Assembly: GCA_017431185.1 (NCBI GenBank) | Contig: JAFRLP010000596.1 | Location: 1-13,094 of the forward strand | Reading direction: 5' to 3' | Origin: Victivallales bacterium | GTDB taxonomy: Bacteria > Verrucomicrobiota > Lentisphaeria > Oligosphaerales > Oligosphaeraceae | DNA length: 13,094 nucleotides | Shown here: positions 1 to 7,063 of the stretch, piece after piece | Layout: each line of letters begins with the position of its first letter | Position numbering within the stretch: the stretch's first letter is position 1 | Program-made: the position numbers and the translations under genes | The notes under the pieces: model-generated | Told to the model about the DNA's origin: nothing | Databases searched by the model: none | Seen by the model: only the letters and a program-made list of their open reading frames with translations

Positions 1-442
1 GAGCATGGTACTCCGGTTCCCAGACGCCACGTGCCATTCCGTCGCACATCGCCTCGACAATACCTGCGCCATTCCAGCCGATGGGTACGCCTTTCGCAAG
101 GGGCACGTCGCGGTAGCACGTGAAGCCACTCGCCTCGATGGACTCGAAATCGGGGTTTCCGATGCAAGTGTAGGCGGTGAAGACCGGCGGCAGTCCGTCC
201 CGTCCCTGGTGGGACGCAAGGACGGCCTGAAGTCGAGCAAGGTCTTCCACCGTCTCCAGGCGGCAATCAAGTCCGGCGACGCATCCGTGCCGTGCCAGGG
301 CGGCGCGGTAGTCAGGAAGCAGGGAGGAGTCGGGGACAACTTCGCAGGCCCCCCAGTCGTCGCTTTCGAATACGACAATGGGGCAGCCGCACAGCGCGGG
401 TTCAAAACGGCGTCCATAGATTGACTGTTTTGCTCGCATCAT
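1..442 (-). CDS. Polysaccharide-deacetylase-like protein, N-terminal part (truncated by window edge)
   Basis: Only the first 147 residues are present; the 3' end lies beyond the left edge. The frame reads M-M-R-A-K-Q from ATG at 442 (a second ATG follows at 439). Visible landmarks are a buried strand ending in SDDWG (27-31), VFTAYT (87-92), NPDFE (96-100) and WEPEYH (141-146). These fit NodB-like polysaccharide deacetylase relatives in which an Asp pair and later His residues bind a metal; the expected His-rich part would lie just past the edge. No signal peptide is seen, so it is probably cytoplasmic. An AGGAGA Shine-Dalgarno (447-452) sits 4 nt before the first ATG. The ATG at 442 overlaps the TGA of the upstream regulator gene as ATGA, so the two are probably translationally coupled. 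Family assignment is from motif memory; deacetylase activity is inferred and the substrate is unknown. Confidence 0.7.
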   Translation of the reverse strand, partial: MMRAKQSIYGRRFEPALCGCPIVVFESDDWGACEVVPDSSLLPDYRAALARHGCVAGLDCRLETVEDLARLQAVLASHQGRDGLPPVFTAYTCIGNPDFESIEASGFTCYRDVPLAKGVPIGWNGAGIVEAMCDGMARGVWEPEYHA

Positions 443-1791
443 CCATTCTCCTCTGGATTGAGCCGAAGACTCTCCAAAAGGAGCATTTCACCGATGGCGG
501 ACTTGACCTGCCCGATACACTCCTCCTCGGTTAGCCCTCCTGCGAAGAAACGCTCAAGGGTGGGATAGACTCGCAGGTAGATGGCGCCACGCATCTCCTC
601 GGAAAGATAGGTCTCCACCGCGTTCTCCAGAAGGGGGGCGACGGTGGCGTGGAGCGGCGGCGCCTTGGCTTTGAGGTCACGGCGGAAGACCCCCGCATGG
701 CACGGGATGCCATAGGCCTCATCGACTATCAGACGCTGAACAGCCTCGGAGCGCAGATGCGAGGCGAAGAGCCAGGCCTCTGCGGGGTGGGGACATTTGG
801 CGTTGATGCCGACGCGGATGGTCTCGACAAGATAACGTCCCTGGCAGGGTAGCGGGGCAAGTTCGTAGCAGCCAGGCAATCGGTTCAGGTTCGGCGCGTA
901 GTAGCCGACGAGGAGCGAGAAGCGCCCCGCATTCGCCTCCTCCAGCACGGCGTGCGGCGCAAAGTTGTTCCATGAGGTGCGCCACTTGTTGTATTGCCTC
1001 AGAATATGCAGGAGCAGCGCCAGTTGGCGTTCCCAGGCCAACCCCTGTATGCCACGCCGCAGGTCCCCGACGAAGAAATGGAAGAGCGAGGAAAAGCCCA
1101 GGAGCGTTGCGGAGTGCCGTCCCTCGGACTCAAGACGCTGGTTCAGGGCGTGGAATTCCTCCCAGGTCTCCGGCGGGCGCAGGACATCCGCTCTGCGATA
1201 GTACAGCACCGGCATGGTGAGCATGAGCGGGACGGTGCATTCATCCTGGAACTTCAAGCAGCAGCGTCCGAAAGCACGGAAATATCGGGTAAGGTTCAGG
1301 AAACGCCCCTCTCTTATGAGCGGCAGAAGCGCGGCATGGCTCCCCTGCACCAAGTCATGGTCGGCGTCGCGGAGGAAATCAAGGGAGTCGGTTTTGTCGA
1401 GCATGATGCGAATCCAAGGGTATTTCTGCTGAAAATCGCCGATGATGCGAGTCATCTGCGTGGGAAGGAGGACGGAACTGGAATCGACCAGGTAGCGTAG
1501 AGTCACCTTCCGTGTGCGAAAGAGTTCGCCGACGGCGCTCCAGGAGTTTTCCGCACGTCCAAGCGCACGGAGTCCAGGCTGACTGATGCGTGTGCCGCCC
1601 CGTCCGGGAGCCGACAAGACGACCCCCGCATCCGCAAGGAGCTTCACTGCCTTCCCGATGGTCAGCGGGGTTGTGCCGTAGGTGCGCGCCAGTTCGGAAA
1701 TGGGCGGCAGGCGTCCGTCCTGGAATTGTCCCGCCAGGATTTTCGCCTGGAGGTCGTCGTGGATTTCCTGGTATTTGGAGGGTTTGGACAT
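439..1791 (-). CDS. GntR-family winged-helix regulator fused to a solute-binding-protein-like sensor domain
   Basis: 450 aa from ATG at 1791. Residues 7-70 form a GntR winged helix: YQEIHDDLQ, then LPPISELARTYG, a recognition helix around TPLTIGKAVKLL, and the wing APGRGGTRI. After a linker, residues 96-440 resemble an ABC-type extracellular sugar-binding protein (family 1), not the usual LacI-type or UTRA sensor: KVTLRYLVD and FQQKYPWIRI at the first strands, LYYRRADVLRPPETWEEFHAL (195-215), and AWLFASHLRSEAVQRLI with GIPCHAGV near the C terminus. No signal peptide or membrane segment is seen, so the sensor should be cytosolic. An in-frame extension up to 1995 was refused because it lies entirely inside the upstream gene and homology begins at the chosen Met. 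No strong Shine-Dalgarno is seen; the 13-nt gap suggests coupling to the upstream gene. It probably senses a sugar and controls its own operon and the divergent one. HTH is certain; the binding-protein fold is likely. Confidence 0.85.
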   Translation of the reverse strand: MSKPSKYQEIHDDLQAKILAGQFQDGRLPPISELARTYGTTPLTIGKAVKLLADAGVVLSAPGRGGTRISQPGLRALGRAENSWSAVGELFRTRKVTLRYLVDSSSVLLPTQMTRIIGDFQQKYPWIRIMLDKTDSLDFLRDADHDLVQGSHAALLPLIREGRFLNLTRYFRAFGRCCLKFQDECTVPLMLTMPVLYYRRADVLRPPETWEEFHALNQRLESEGRHSATLLGFSSLFHFFVGDLRRGIQGLAWERQLALLLHILRQYNKWRTSWNNFAPHAVLEEANAGRFSLLVGYYAPNLNRLPGCYELAPLPCQGRYLVETIRVGINAKCPHPAEAWLFASHLRSEAVQRLIVDEAYGIPCHAGVFRRDLKAKAPPLHATVAPLLENAVETYLSEEMRGAIYLRVYPTLERFFAGGLTEEECIGQVKSAIGEMLLLESLRLNPEENG

Positions 1792-1804
1792 TAGGTGAAA
1801 CGCG

Positions 1805-2581
1805 TCAGGAGAGGAAATGGGTCTGAAGATGCTCGCGCATGGCCTTGAAACTACAGTGGGATGAGCGGGGTTGGAAGAGGAGTCGTCCGGTATCAAGATA
1901 AAACTGGGCGGTGCGACGGTTGAGCCTGCCGTCCGCAGCGATGAACTGCCCCAGAAAACCGAGGTTCGCGTGAATGCCCGAATGCGGGCTTCCAAGGTTC
2001 CTCAACCACTCTTCCGGAAAAAAGCACAGGAAGCGCGGTTCCGACAGAAGCCAGGAAAAGGTGTATAGCGTGTCATATTGCGGATATGCCTTTGCCGCCG
2101 CCTCCAGGAGTTCCACGAGCTGCACAGCAAAGCCATGCGCGTCATTCAGGAAGGAACGCGGGCGCACACCGTTCCACAGATGAATGATGCACCAGGATGG
2201 CGGAAGTTCCGGATGCGGCTCCTGCCAGCGCACGCTACGTCCCTGTGCGAACAACGGGTTCCAGGCATACGCGCCCGCAAAATTGCGTGAGGCAAACTCC
2301 GATAGGATTGGACGAAAGCGGGTCACGGCCGCGTCAAAGTTCATGTCGCACGCGGACAGGAACTCCTCCACAACGGACGGGAATTCCGAAAGTTCACAGG
2401 CGGCGTCGCGAAGCCACCACGAAAGAAGCGTGTGCCTCCGCAGAATTTCGGAGAACGTCTTCTCCAGATGGTCTGCACGGTAGCGACGCGCCATCGCCGC
2501 CGTGAAATCGTAGAATTCGCGGCATATCGGAAGGTACTCTTCCGAAGAGGATGGCGGATAGTGGAGACTGTCGCTGGGCAT
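1805..2581 (-). CDS. Conserved hypothetical protein, first gene of the regulator operon
   Basis: 258 aa, soluble, with no signal peptide or membrane segment. I cannot name its family. The second half has features typical of a conserved domain: PPSWCIIHLWNGVRPRSFL (127-145), LYTFSWLL (172-179), FLCFFPEEW (184-192), GFLGQFIAADGRLN (208-221) and a TGRLLF strand (231-236), with many Trp, Phe and His residues. The first half (20-100) is predicted to be mostly helical. It begins the leftward operon, 13 nt before the GntR-type regulator, and faces the sugar-enzyme operon across the promoter region. That position suggests a role tied to the locus, but enzyme, accessory or regulatory function cannot be told apart. 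No clear Shine-Dalgarno precedes ATG 2581; the nearest in-frame alternative Met is residue 30, which would cut into the predicted helical start. Confidence 0.75.
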   Translation of the reverse strand: MPSDSLHYPPSSSEEYLPICREFYDFTAAMARRYRADHLEKTFSEILRRHTLLSWWLRDAACELSEFPSVVEEFLSACDMNFDAAVTRFRPILSEFASRNFAGAYAWNPLFAQGRSVRWQEPHPELPPSWCIIHLWNGVRPRSFLNDAHGFAVQLVELLEAAAKAYPQYDTLYTFSWLLSEPRFLCFFPEEWLRNLGSPHSGIHANLGFLGQFIAADGRLNRRTAQFYLDTGRLLFQPRSSHCSFKAMREHLQTHFLS

Positions 2582-2636
2582 GACCGTGAAAACAAAAGGG
2601 GGGATGGATGAAATAAACTATCTCATTTTGCTTTAT

Positions 2637-2665
2637 AATATATGTTATCTGTTTTGGCATGTCAA
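2637..2665 (-). promoter_or_regulatory. Predicted promoter for the leftward regulator operon
   Basis: On the minus strand a perfect TTGACA -35 box (2665-2660) is followed by 17 bp and TATATT (2642-2637), one mismatch from the sigma-70 -10 consensus. A start of transcription near 2630 would give a leader of about 50 nt before ATG 2581. The -10 core reads ATATATTATAA, identical to that of the facing promoter. Based on consensus matching only. Confidence 0.65.
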
Positions 2666-2781
2666 GCGGCTATAAAAAAAAGACTGGTATTTATTCAGCC
2701 CCCTAGACAGAGACAATTGCCAAACCGACGCCCAATCGTACAGGTTTGAGAAAAAAAAAACGCAGATTGTCCGAATCCTAT

Positions 2782-2810
2782 TTGCAAAGAGAAAAAGTGT
2801 ACAATATATT
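2782..2810 (+). promoter_or_regulatory. Predicted promoter for the rightward enzyme operon
   Basis: TTGCAA (2782-2787) lies 17 bp before TATATT (2805-2810), with the extended core ATATATTATAA at 2804-2814. The -35 matches consensus at 4 of 6 positions and the -10 at 5 of 6. A start near 2817 gives a leader of about 53 nt that carries the inverted repeat at 2833-2852. The weaker -35 compared with the facing promoter would suit an activated or tightly controlled operon (inference). Confidence 0.6.
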
Positions 2811-2832
2811 ATAACACATCGAACACATAACC

Positions 2833-2852
2833 GACTGGTCGCCCAACCAGTC
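2833..2852. promoter_or_regulatory. Inverted repeat, candidate operator or leader hairpin
   Basis: The arms GACTGGT and ACCAGTC are perfect 7-bp complements separated by CGCCCA. The repeat lies just after the predicted transcription start and abuts the Shine-Dalgarno AAGGAG (2853-2858), which is 11 nt before the ATG. It could be an operator for the neighbouring GntR- or XRE-type regulator acting as a roadblock, or a small RNA hairpin affecting ribosome access. A further GACTGGT half-site is at 2682-2688. Function is inferred. Confidence 0.5.
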
Positions 2853-2869
2853 AAGGAGCACGAACCGAA

Positions 2870-4711
2870 ATGCCAATATACGAGAACCGTCAGAATTCGG
2901 AGAATCGGGTGAGTTTGTCTTCAGAGCAACTTGCCGGACTGTCATCAGGGGAAAAGGCCATTGCCTCGCTTGTGGACGCAGTGTCGGCCAAGTTATCCGG
3001 CCAGCCGGGCGCCGTTCTTCGGCTGGATGGCTGGTATGGCGTGGACTACGGACGGATTGCCGCGCAATTAGCGGAGGCGGTGCAAAAGCGTCGGGGAAGG
3101 CAGGCGGTCGTTTATCCGACCGCCACCCTGTTCAAGCCGGCAGATGCGCTGGCGCGCCAGAAGCACCCTTGGATAACGGACGAGCCTGCGTTCGGAAAAG
3201 TGAACACCTGCGAAACCCTGGCGGACTACACTACCGCCGAGGGAATTGCCGATATGGACTCCAAACTCAAGGCGGCAGTCGCCGCAGGACAGGTCGCGGT
3301 GCTGGCTGGCCCTGGCGCCGCCCTGGCAGGCGGCTCTTTGCCAGGCGTATTGGCGTACCTTGACCATACGGCCGACCCGATGCTATGGAAAATGTGGACT
3401 GGGACCCTGGTGCCGTTTGGCTGCATCACCCCTAGGTCAGACTATGGCTGGAAAGAGTACTACTACTGCGATTTCTATGTCCTGCAACGCCACAAGGAGG
3501 AGATCATCGACGATTGCCGCTTCTGGTGCGAGGCCATCCACGCCGACCATATAAAACTGCTGTCCAAAGACATCTACGACGAGACTCTTGCCCAACTCGC
3601 GGCACAACCTCTCAAGCAGATACGGACTTATTCACCAGGGCCGTGGGGTGCCTACCGCTATCGCGACCTCTGGGACATCCCAGGCCTGCGGAACAACGCC
3701 TGGAATCGGCTGGCTGGAGCCGATCTGGCGCTGCTGGTGCAGTTGTCAGACGATTTCGCCGTCGATATGCCCATCGTAAACCTGCTCAAGCACCACGGGG
3801 CCGAACTCGTCGGCGCATTCTCCCATACACACTATCCGGGCCTCATCCCCGTGGAAATCTGGCTGGACGACGGTTACTTCCCCACCCCGCAGCCAGCAGA
3901 GCGTACCAGCATGCCCATCCACAACCATCCAGGCACCGAGTACGTCAAGAGGCACTTCAACGAGCCATTGGGACGCTACGAGACCTACTACATCGTGGAG
4001 GCCTACCAGGGGGCCAACACCCACATGGGTTTCCGCGAGGACGCCTGCCTGGAGGAATGGGAACGGCTATGCCGGGAGTCCTGGGCGGAGCAGAAGCCCA
4101 TTCCCAATTGGCAGGAGTACATCGCCAACTGGGAGACCTGCGTAGGTGATCTATTCCTCATTCCCGAGGGCACCACGCATGGCCATGGCGGGAACCAGAT
4201 GGTTCTGGAGATGGACACCTGCGGCAATGCCGCTGGCGGAGAATATTCCTTCTTCGGCTACGACTTCATGCGTCCCACCTGGGATGACAACAAGGGAACA
4301 ATGACTGGTTCGCCCATGAAGATGCATCTGGACCGCTATTTCAGCATTGACAAAGGATGTCGTGCTTCCTACGTGCGTGACCACCTGCGTCCACGTCCCA
4401 AAGTGGTGAGTTGGAACCGTGAATTCAGTGTGGAGCGCTTCGACACCCTGCCGCAGATGCCCTTCCACATCGAGCGGATACACTTCACGGGACATGCCGA
4501 GTACACCACCCAGGGGAAATTCCTCCAGGCGGTAACCTTAACGGTCGGTCGCCAAGCCACTATCCGTTCCAAGGCGCATCCCGAACGCCAGACGGTCATC
4601 GACCTCCTTCAATGCGCCTTGATACCCGCCGCCTTCGGCGAGTACGATATCTTCACAGAAGAGGGCTGTCCAGCCACAGTGGTGCTCTGGCAACTCAAAC
4701 AGGGAGAGTAA
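2870..4711 (+). CDS. Class I mannose-6-phosphate-isomerase-like cupin enzyme with N-terminal kinase-like domain
   Basis: 613 aa, cytoplasmic, first gene of the rightward operon; AAGGAG lies 11 nt upstream. Residues 45-185 resemble the nucleoside/uridine-kinase-like domain of long PMI proteins: VLRLDGWYGVDYGRI where a P-loop would sit, AFGKV, then AVLAGPGAAL (143-152), but no GxxxxGK loop. SPGPWGAYRYRDLW (255-268) begins the isomerase part. The PMI cupin follows: HNHPGTEYV (351-359), ETYYIVEA (371-378), GANTHMGF (381-388), VGDLFLIPEGTTHGHGGNQ (425-443) and EYSFFGYDFMRPTW (458-471). H351 or H353, E371 and H437 are plausible metal ligands. Class I PMIs interconvert fructose-6-phosphate and mannose-6-phosphate. 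A different aldose or a non-phosphorylated sugar is possible, because the domain pairing and the context of glycosidases do not fix the substrate. The family is fairly sure; the reaction is not. Confidence 0.75.
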   Translation: MPIYENRQNSENRVSLSSEQLAGLSSGEKAIASLVDAVSAKLSGQPGAVLRLDGWYGVDYGRIAAQLAEAVQKRRGRQAVVYPTATLFKPADALARQKHPWITDEPAFGKVNTCETLADYTTAEGIADMDSKLKAAVAAGQVAVLAGPGAALAGGSLPGVLAYLDHTADPMLWKMWTGTLVPFGCITPRSDYGWKEYYYCDFYVLQRHKEEIIDDCRFWCEAIHADHIKLLSKDIYDETLAQLAAQPLKQIRTYSPGPWGAYRYRDLWDIPGLRNNAWNRLAGADLALLVQLSDDFAVDMPIVNLLKHHGAELVGAFSHTHYPGLIPVEIWLDDGYFPTPQPAERTSMPIHNHPGTEYVKRHFNEPLGRYETYYIVEAYQGANTHMGFREDACLEEWERLCRESWAEQKPIPNWQEYIANWETCVGDLFLIPEGTTHGHGGNQMVLEMDTCGNAAGGEYSFFGYDFMRPTWDDNKGTMTGSPMKMHLDRYFSIDKGCRASYVRDHLRPRPKVVSWNREFSVERFDTLPQMPFHIERIHFTGHAEYTTQGKFLQAVTLTVGRQATIRSKAHPERQTVIDLLQCALIPAAFGEYDIFTEEGCPATVVLWQLKQGE

Positions 4712-4714
4712 ACC

Positions 4715-7060
4715 ATGCAAAGCCAAACCAAAGGACATCATTTCACACACTTTCTCGTGATGCTTGTGTTCCTGTTGCTGGCGAAGCTGGCCCAAGGTTT
4801 GGAACTCACTGCACAGGCCTCCGTCTGCGCGCATGGATTACGCGGCAAAGTTGACCAGATTGCGGTGGAGGAGCTGCTCTCCCATCTGGAGCGGATTTTC
4901 GGTCGGCGTCCCGACGTCGTTTCGGACGGCAATGCCAATGCGCCAGGCGCGACCATCGTACTGCAAAGCGAGGCGACGCTCTCGCCGGAGGAGTGGCGCA
5001 TTCTCGCCACTGAAAGCCAACTGCTGATTGCGGGCGGTTTTCCACGCGGACTGTATTATGGCGTTTGCGAATTTCTGGAACGCTTTGCGGGCGTGCGCCA
5101 TTTCACGAAGAACGATTGCCTGATTCCCCAGAGGGAAAGCTTCACGATTCCCCAGGGGCAAGTGTATCGCCGCAAACCCGCCTTTCCGCTACAGCGCAAA
5201 ATCGTCACCGACGTCGAATACGGCCAGGACAATGACCATTTCTATGCCTTCAACAAGGCAACCTGCACCACCGACAGCGATTTTCCTGACGACCTGCACA
5301 CCAGCCCCAGCGTTGGAGGAGGCTGCCATACCTTCCACATCTACACCCGCCTGATTCCCCAGGACCGCCCTGACATGTTGCCCGTGAATGCCGAGGGGAA
5401 GCCTGTTCGAGCCACCTCTGGCATGGGGCCTGGACAGATTTGCTTCACAAATCGGGATTTCAGGGAATTGGTCAAACGCGAGGTTGGCAAACAAATCGCC
5501 GAACGACATGCACTAATCCAAAAGTTGGGCGTGGCACCATCCAGTGTCCTTGGCTGGTACAATCTCTCCCAGAACGACAACGACAGCTATTGCCGATGCG
5601 AAGGGTGCAAGGCGCTTGTCTCACAATACGGCACAGTCTCCGGCGCCCTGCTGGATTTTGTCAATGACATAGCCTCCACCTATCCTGACATGCTGTTCGA
5701 GACATTTGCCTACATGGGAACCGAAGAGCCTCCCCACGGCATACGTCCCCGCGAAAACGTCATGATGCAGTTTGCCCAGATAGGCAGGTCTGGCGTCTGG
5801 TACGACTCCCTGCGTCCGCTCTCCCATCCAGCCAATGCCACCCCGCTGCGCATTCTGGACTCCTGGAATGGCATTGCTGGAAAGCGTTCCATCTGGGCCT
5901 ACCACCGCCTGTACGAGATGAGCGAGGCCTTCGCCTGGCCTCAGTGCATGTATTGGTATATCTCCGAAAACATGCGACGCTATCGAGACTACGGGGCACA
6001 GCGTGTCTTTGTGGAAGCCGAGTACTGTCGAGGCGGCATTTACGCTCCGCGAGCCCTCCATGACCTGCACAACTACCTCACCGTCAAACTCATGGATAAC
6101 CCAGATGCGGACGGAGAGGCGCTCGCCAACGAGTTCCTTGCCGGAGTCTATGGGCCAGCAGCGCCCGCCATCCACGACTACGCGCTTTATCTCAGGAAGC
6201 GTCTTGACGGCATCGAAGGCTCCATTCCAGCCAAACCGCTCTGGTCCAGAAAACTGCTGGACAGGGAGTTCTTCCAGAATGTCTGGCATTGCCTGGACGG
6301 GGCGGAGAAACTTGCCGCAGGGGACTCCTCCCTGCTGAACCACATTGCGGTGGAGCGCATTCCTGTCGATTTTGCGGCATTGCATATTTGGGATGAAAGC
6401 ATAGAGGCCTGCGCGGGGATGAAGCGCGAGGAGGTTGGCGCACGGCTGTCCCGCTGCGTCAAACTGGCCTGGGAGCGTTTTCGCCCGCACCCTTCCTCCA
6501 ACTATTATGACCAGATTGGACGGCAGCATCTCCAGAAGACCCTGGCGTTCATTGAGACTTTGCAGAAATCAATAGCCGTTCCTTCAGGGCTGGCCAATCG
6601 GAAACTGGTGCAGATGCCGGTCGCCTCCCGCTATCCAGGCGAGGCGATTGAAGACGCCGACGCGACGCTTGGCAGGGCATTGAAACTGGGGGACATGCCA
6701 GGCAAAACCTACAACCATGACCTGAAGCCAATGGAGTTCGGCATCTACGACCAACAGCAGAAGAGAGTGATCATTCGCCGAGAACTCAAACCAGAGGAGG
6801 TGCCTCAGGACGGCCAATACCACCTTTTTCTTGTCGGCACCTACACCTTGCCAAAGGAGCCTCCGCTCATCCAGGCCTGGGGACAGGCCTCCTGGAAATT
6901 GCCCCTCACCAGAATGGTCAATGACCTGTGGCGAGAAGAACGGATTGGAAAAAGTTACGAGGTCTATGTCTCGGCAAAACTCATCGGTCCCGCTTACGTG
7001 AAGGGTTCCCAGGACGAAAATGCCGTCTATGTCGATAGAATGATTTTTGCAGAGGAGTAG
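4715..7060 (+). CDS. Secreted DUF4838-type glycoside-hydrolase-like protein
   Basis: 781 aa, with AGGGAG (4701-4706) 8 nt before the ATG and a 3-nt gap from the upstream stop. A signal peptide is evident: a charged start, the hydrophobic run FLVMLVFLLLAKLA (13-26) and a probable cut after AQG at about 28. Residues 45-150 look like the small alpha/beta domain that precedes catalytic barrels in GH20- and GH67-like enzymes (IVLQSE, LLIAGGFPRGLYYGVCEFLE). The central part carries the DUF4838 hallmark GWYNLSQNDNDSYCRCEGCKAL (280-301) with Cys 293, 295 and 298, followed by FVNDIA (315-320), PDMLFETFAYMGTEEPP (324-340) and AEYCRGGIY (435-443). A helical region and a C-terminal beta-rich domain (about 680-781) follow. 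E337/E338 or D288 could be catalytic (inference). The family is linked to polysaccharide loci but has no settled activity. It probably acts on an external glycan outside the cytoplasmic membrane. Confidence 0.82.
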   Translation: MQSQTKGHHFTHFLVMLVFLLLAKLAQGLELTAQASVCAHGLRGKVDQIAVEELLSHLERIFGRRPDVVSDGNANAPGATIVLQSEATLSPEEWRILATESQLLIAGGFPRGLYYGVCEFLERFAGVRHFTKNDCLIPQRESFTIPQGQVYRRKPAFPLQRKIVTDVEYGQDNDHFYAFNKATCTTDSDFPDDLHTSPSVGGGCHTFHIYTRLIPQDRPDMLPVNAEGKPVRATSGMGPGQICFTNRDFRELVKREVGKQIAERHALIQKLGVAPSSVLGWYNLSQNDNDSYCRCEGCKALVSQYGTVSGALLDFVNDIASTYPDMLFETFAYMGTEEPPHGIRPRENVMMQFAQIGRSGVWYDSLRPLSHPANATPLRILDSWNGIAGKRSIWAYHRLYEMSEAFAWPQCMYWYISENMRRYRDYGAQRVFVEAEYCRGGIYAPRALHDLHNYLTVKLMDNPDADGEALANEFLAGVYGPAAPAIHDYALYLRKRLDGIEGSIPAKPLWSRKLLDREFFQNVWHCLDGAEKLAAGDSSLLNHIAVERIPVDFAALHIWDESIEACAGMKREEVGARLSRCVKLAWERFRPHPSSNYYDQIGRQHLQKTLAFIETLQKSIAVPSGLANRKLVQMPVASRYPGEAIEDADATLGRALKLGDMPGKTYNHDLKPMEFGIYDQQQKRVIIRRELKPEEVPQDGQYHLFLVGTYTLPKEPPLIQAWGQASWKLPLTRMVNDLWREERIGKSYEVYVSAKLIGPAYVKGSQDENAVYVDRMIFAEE

Positions 7061-7063
7061 GCA

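Larger units (their letters stand above)
2582..2869. promoter_or_regulatory. Divergent AT-rich control region between two operons
   Basis: 288 bp separate the leftward regulator operon from the rightward enzyme operon, and no gene is seen inside. The region is much more AT-rich than its surroundings, with A-tracts at 2674-2681 (8 A) and 2751-2760 (10 A) that may bend the DNA. It holds two opposed promoter-like elements, an inverted repeat in the rightward leader, and an imperfect direct repeat: AACCGAC followed by GCCCAA at 2723-2735, and the same two blocks split by TGGTC at 2829-2846. The motif GACTGGT occurs at 2682-2688 and again at 2833-2839. The adjacent GntR-type regulator is the obvious candidate to bind here (inference). 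Confidence 0.75.

Noticed and set aside
5..424. 139-aa plus-strand open frame at the left edge
   Set aside because: It is antisense to the deacetylase-like gene, whose motifs, Shine-Dalgarno and ATGA overlap clearly support the minus strand.
1792..1995. 68-residue N-terminal extension of the GntR-type regulator frame
   Set aside because: It lies wholly inside the upstream 258-aa gene, has no domain character, and GntR homology starts at the Met at 1791.
2751..2760. Run of ten A as part of an intrinsic terminator (T-run on the minus strand)
   Set aside because: No GC-rich hairpin is positioned before it on the minus strand, and no gene ends nearby.
2797..2817. GTGT...ACAC dyad over the rightward -10 box
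   Set aside because: Only the four outer bases on each side and one inner pair match, too little to claim an operator in AT-rich DNA.
3149..3160. Perfect 12-bp palindrome CTGGCGCGCCAG inside the PMI-like gene
   Set aside because: A 12-bp perfect palindrome is expected a few times by chance in 13 kb, and the flanks do not extend it.
5621..6529. 302-aa minus-strand open frame opposite the DUF4838 gene
   Set aside because: It shows no recognisable domain or Shine-Dalgarno, and the plus strand carries a continuous conserved protein; long antisense frames are expected in GC-rich coding DNA.
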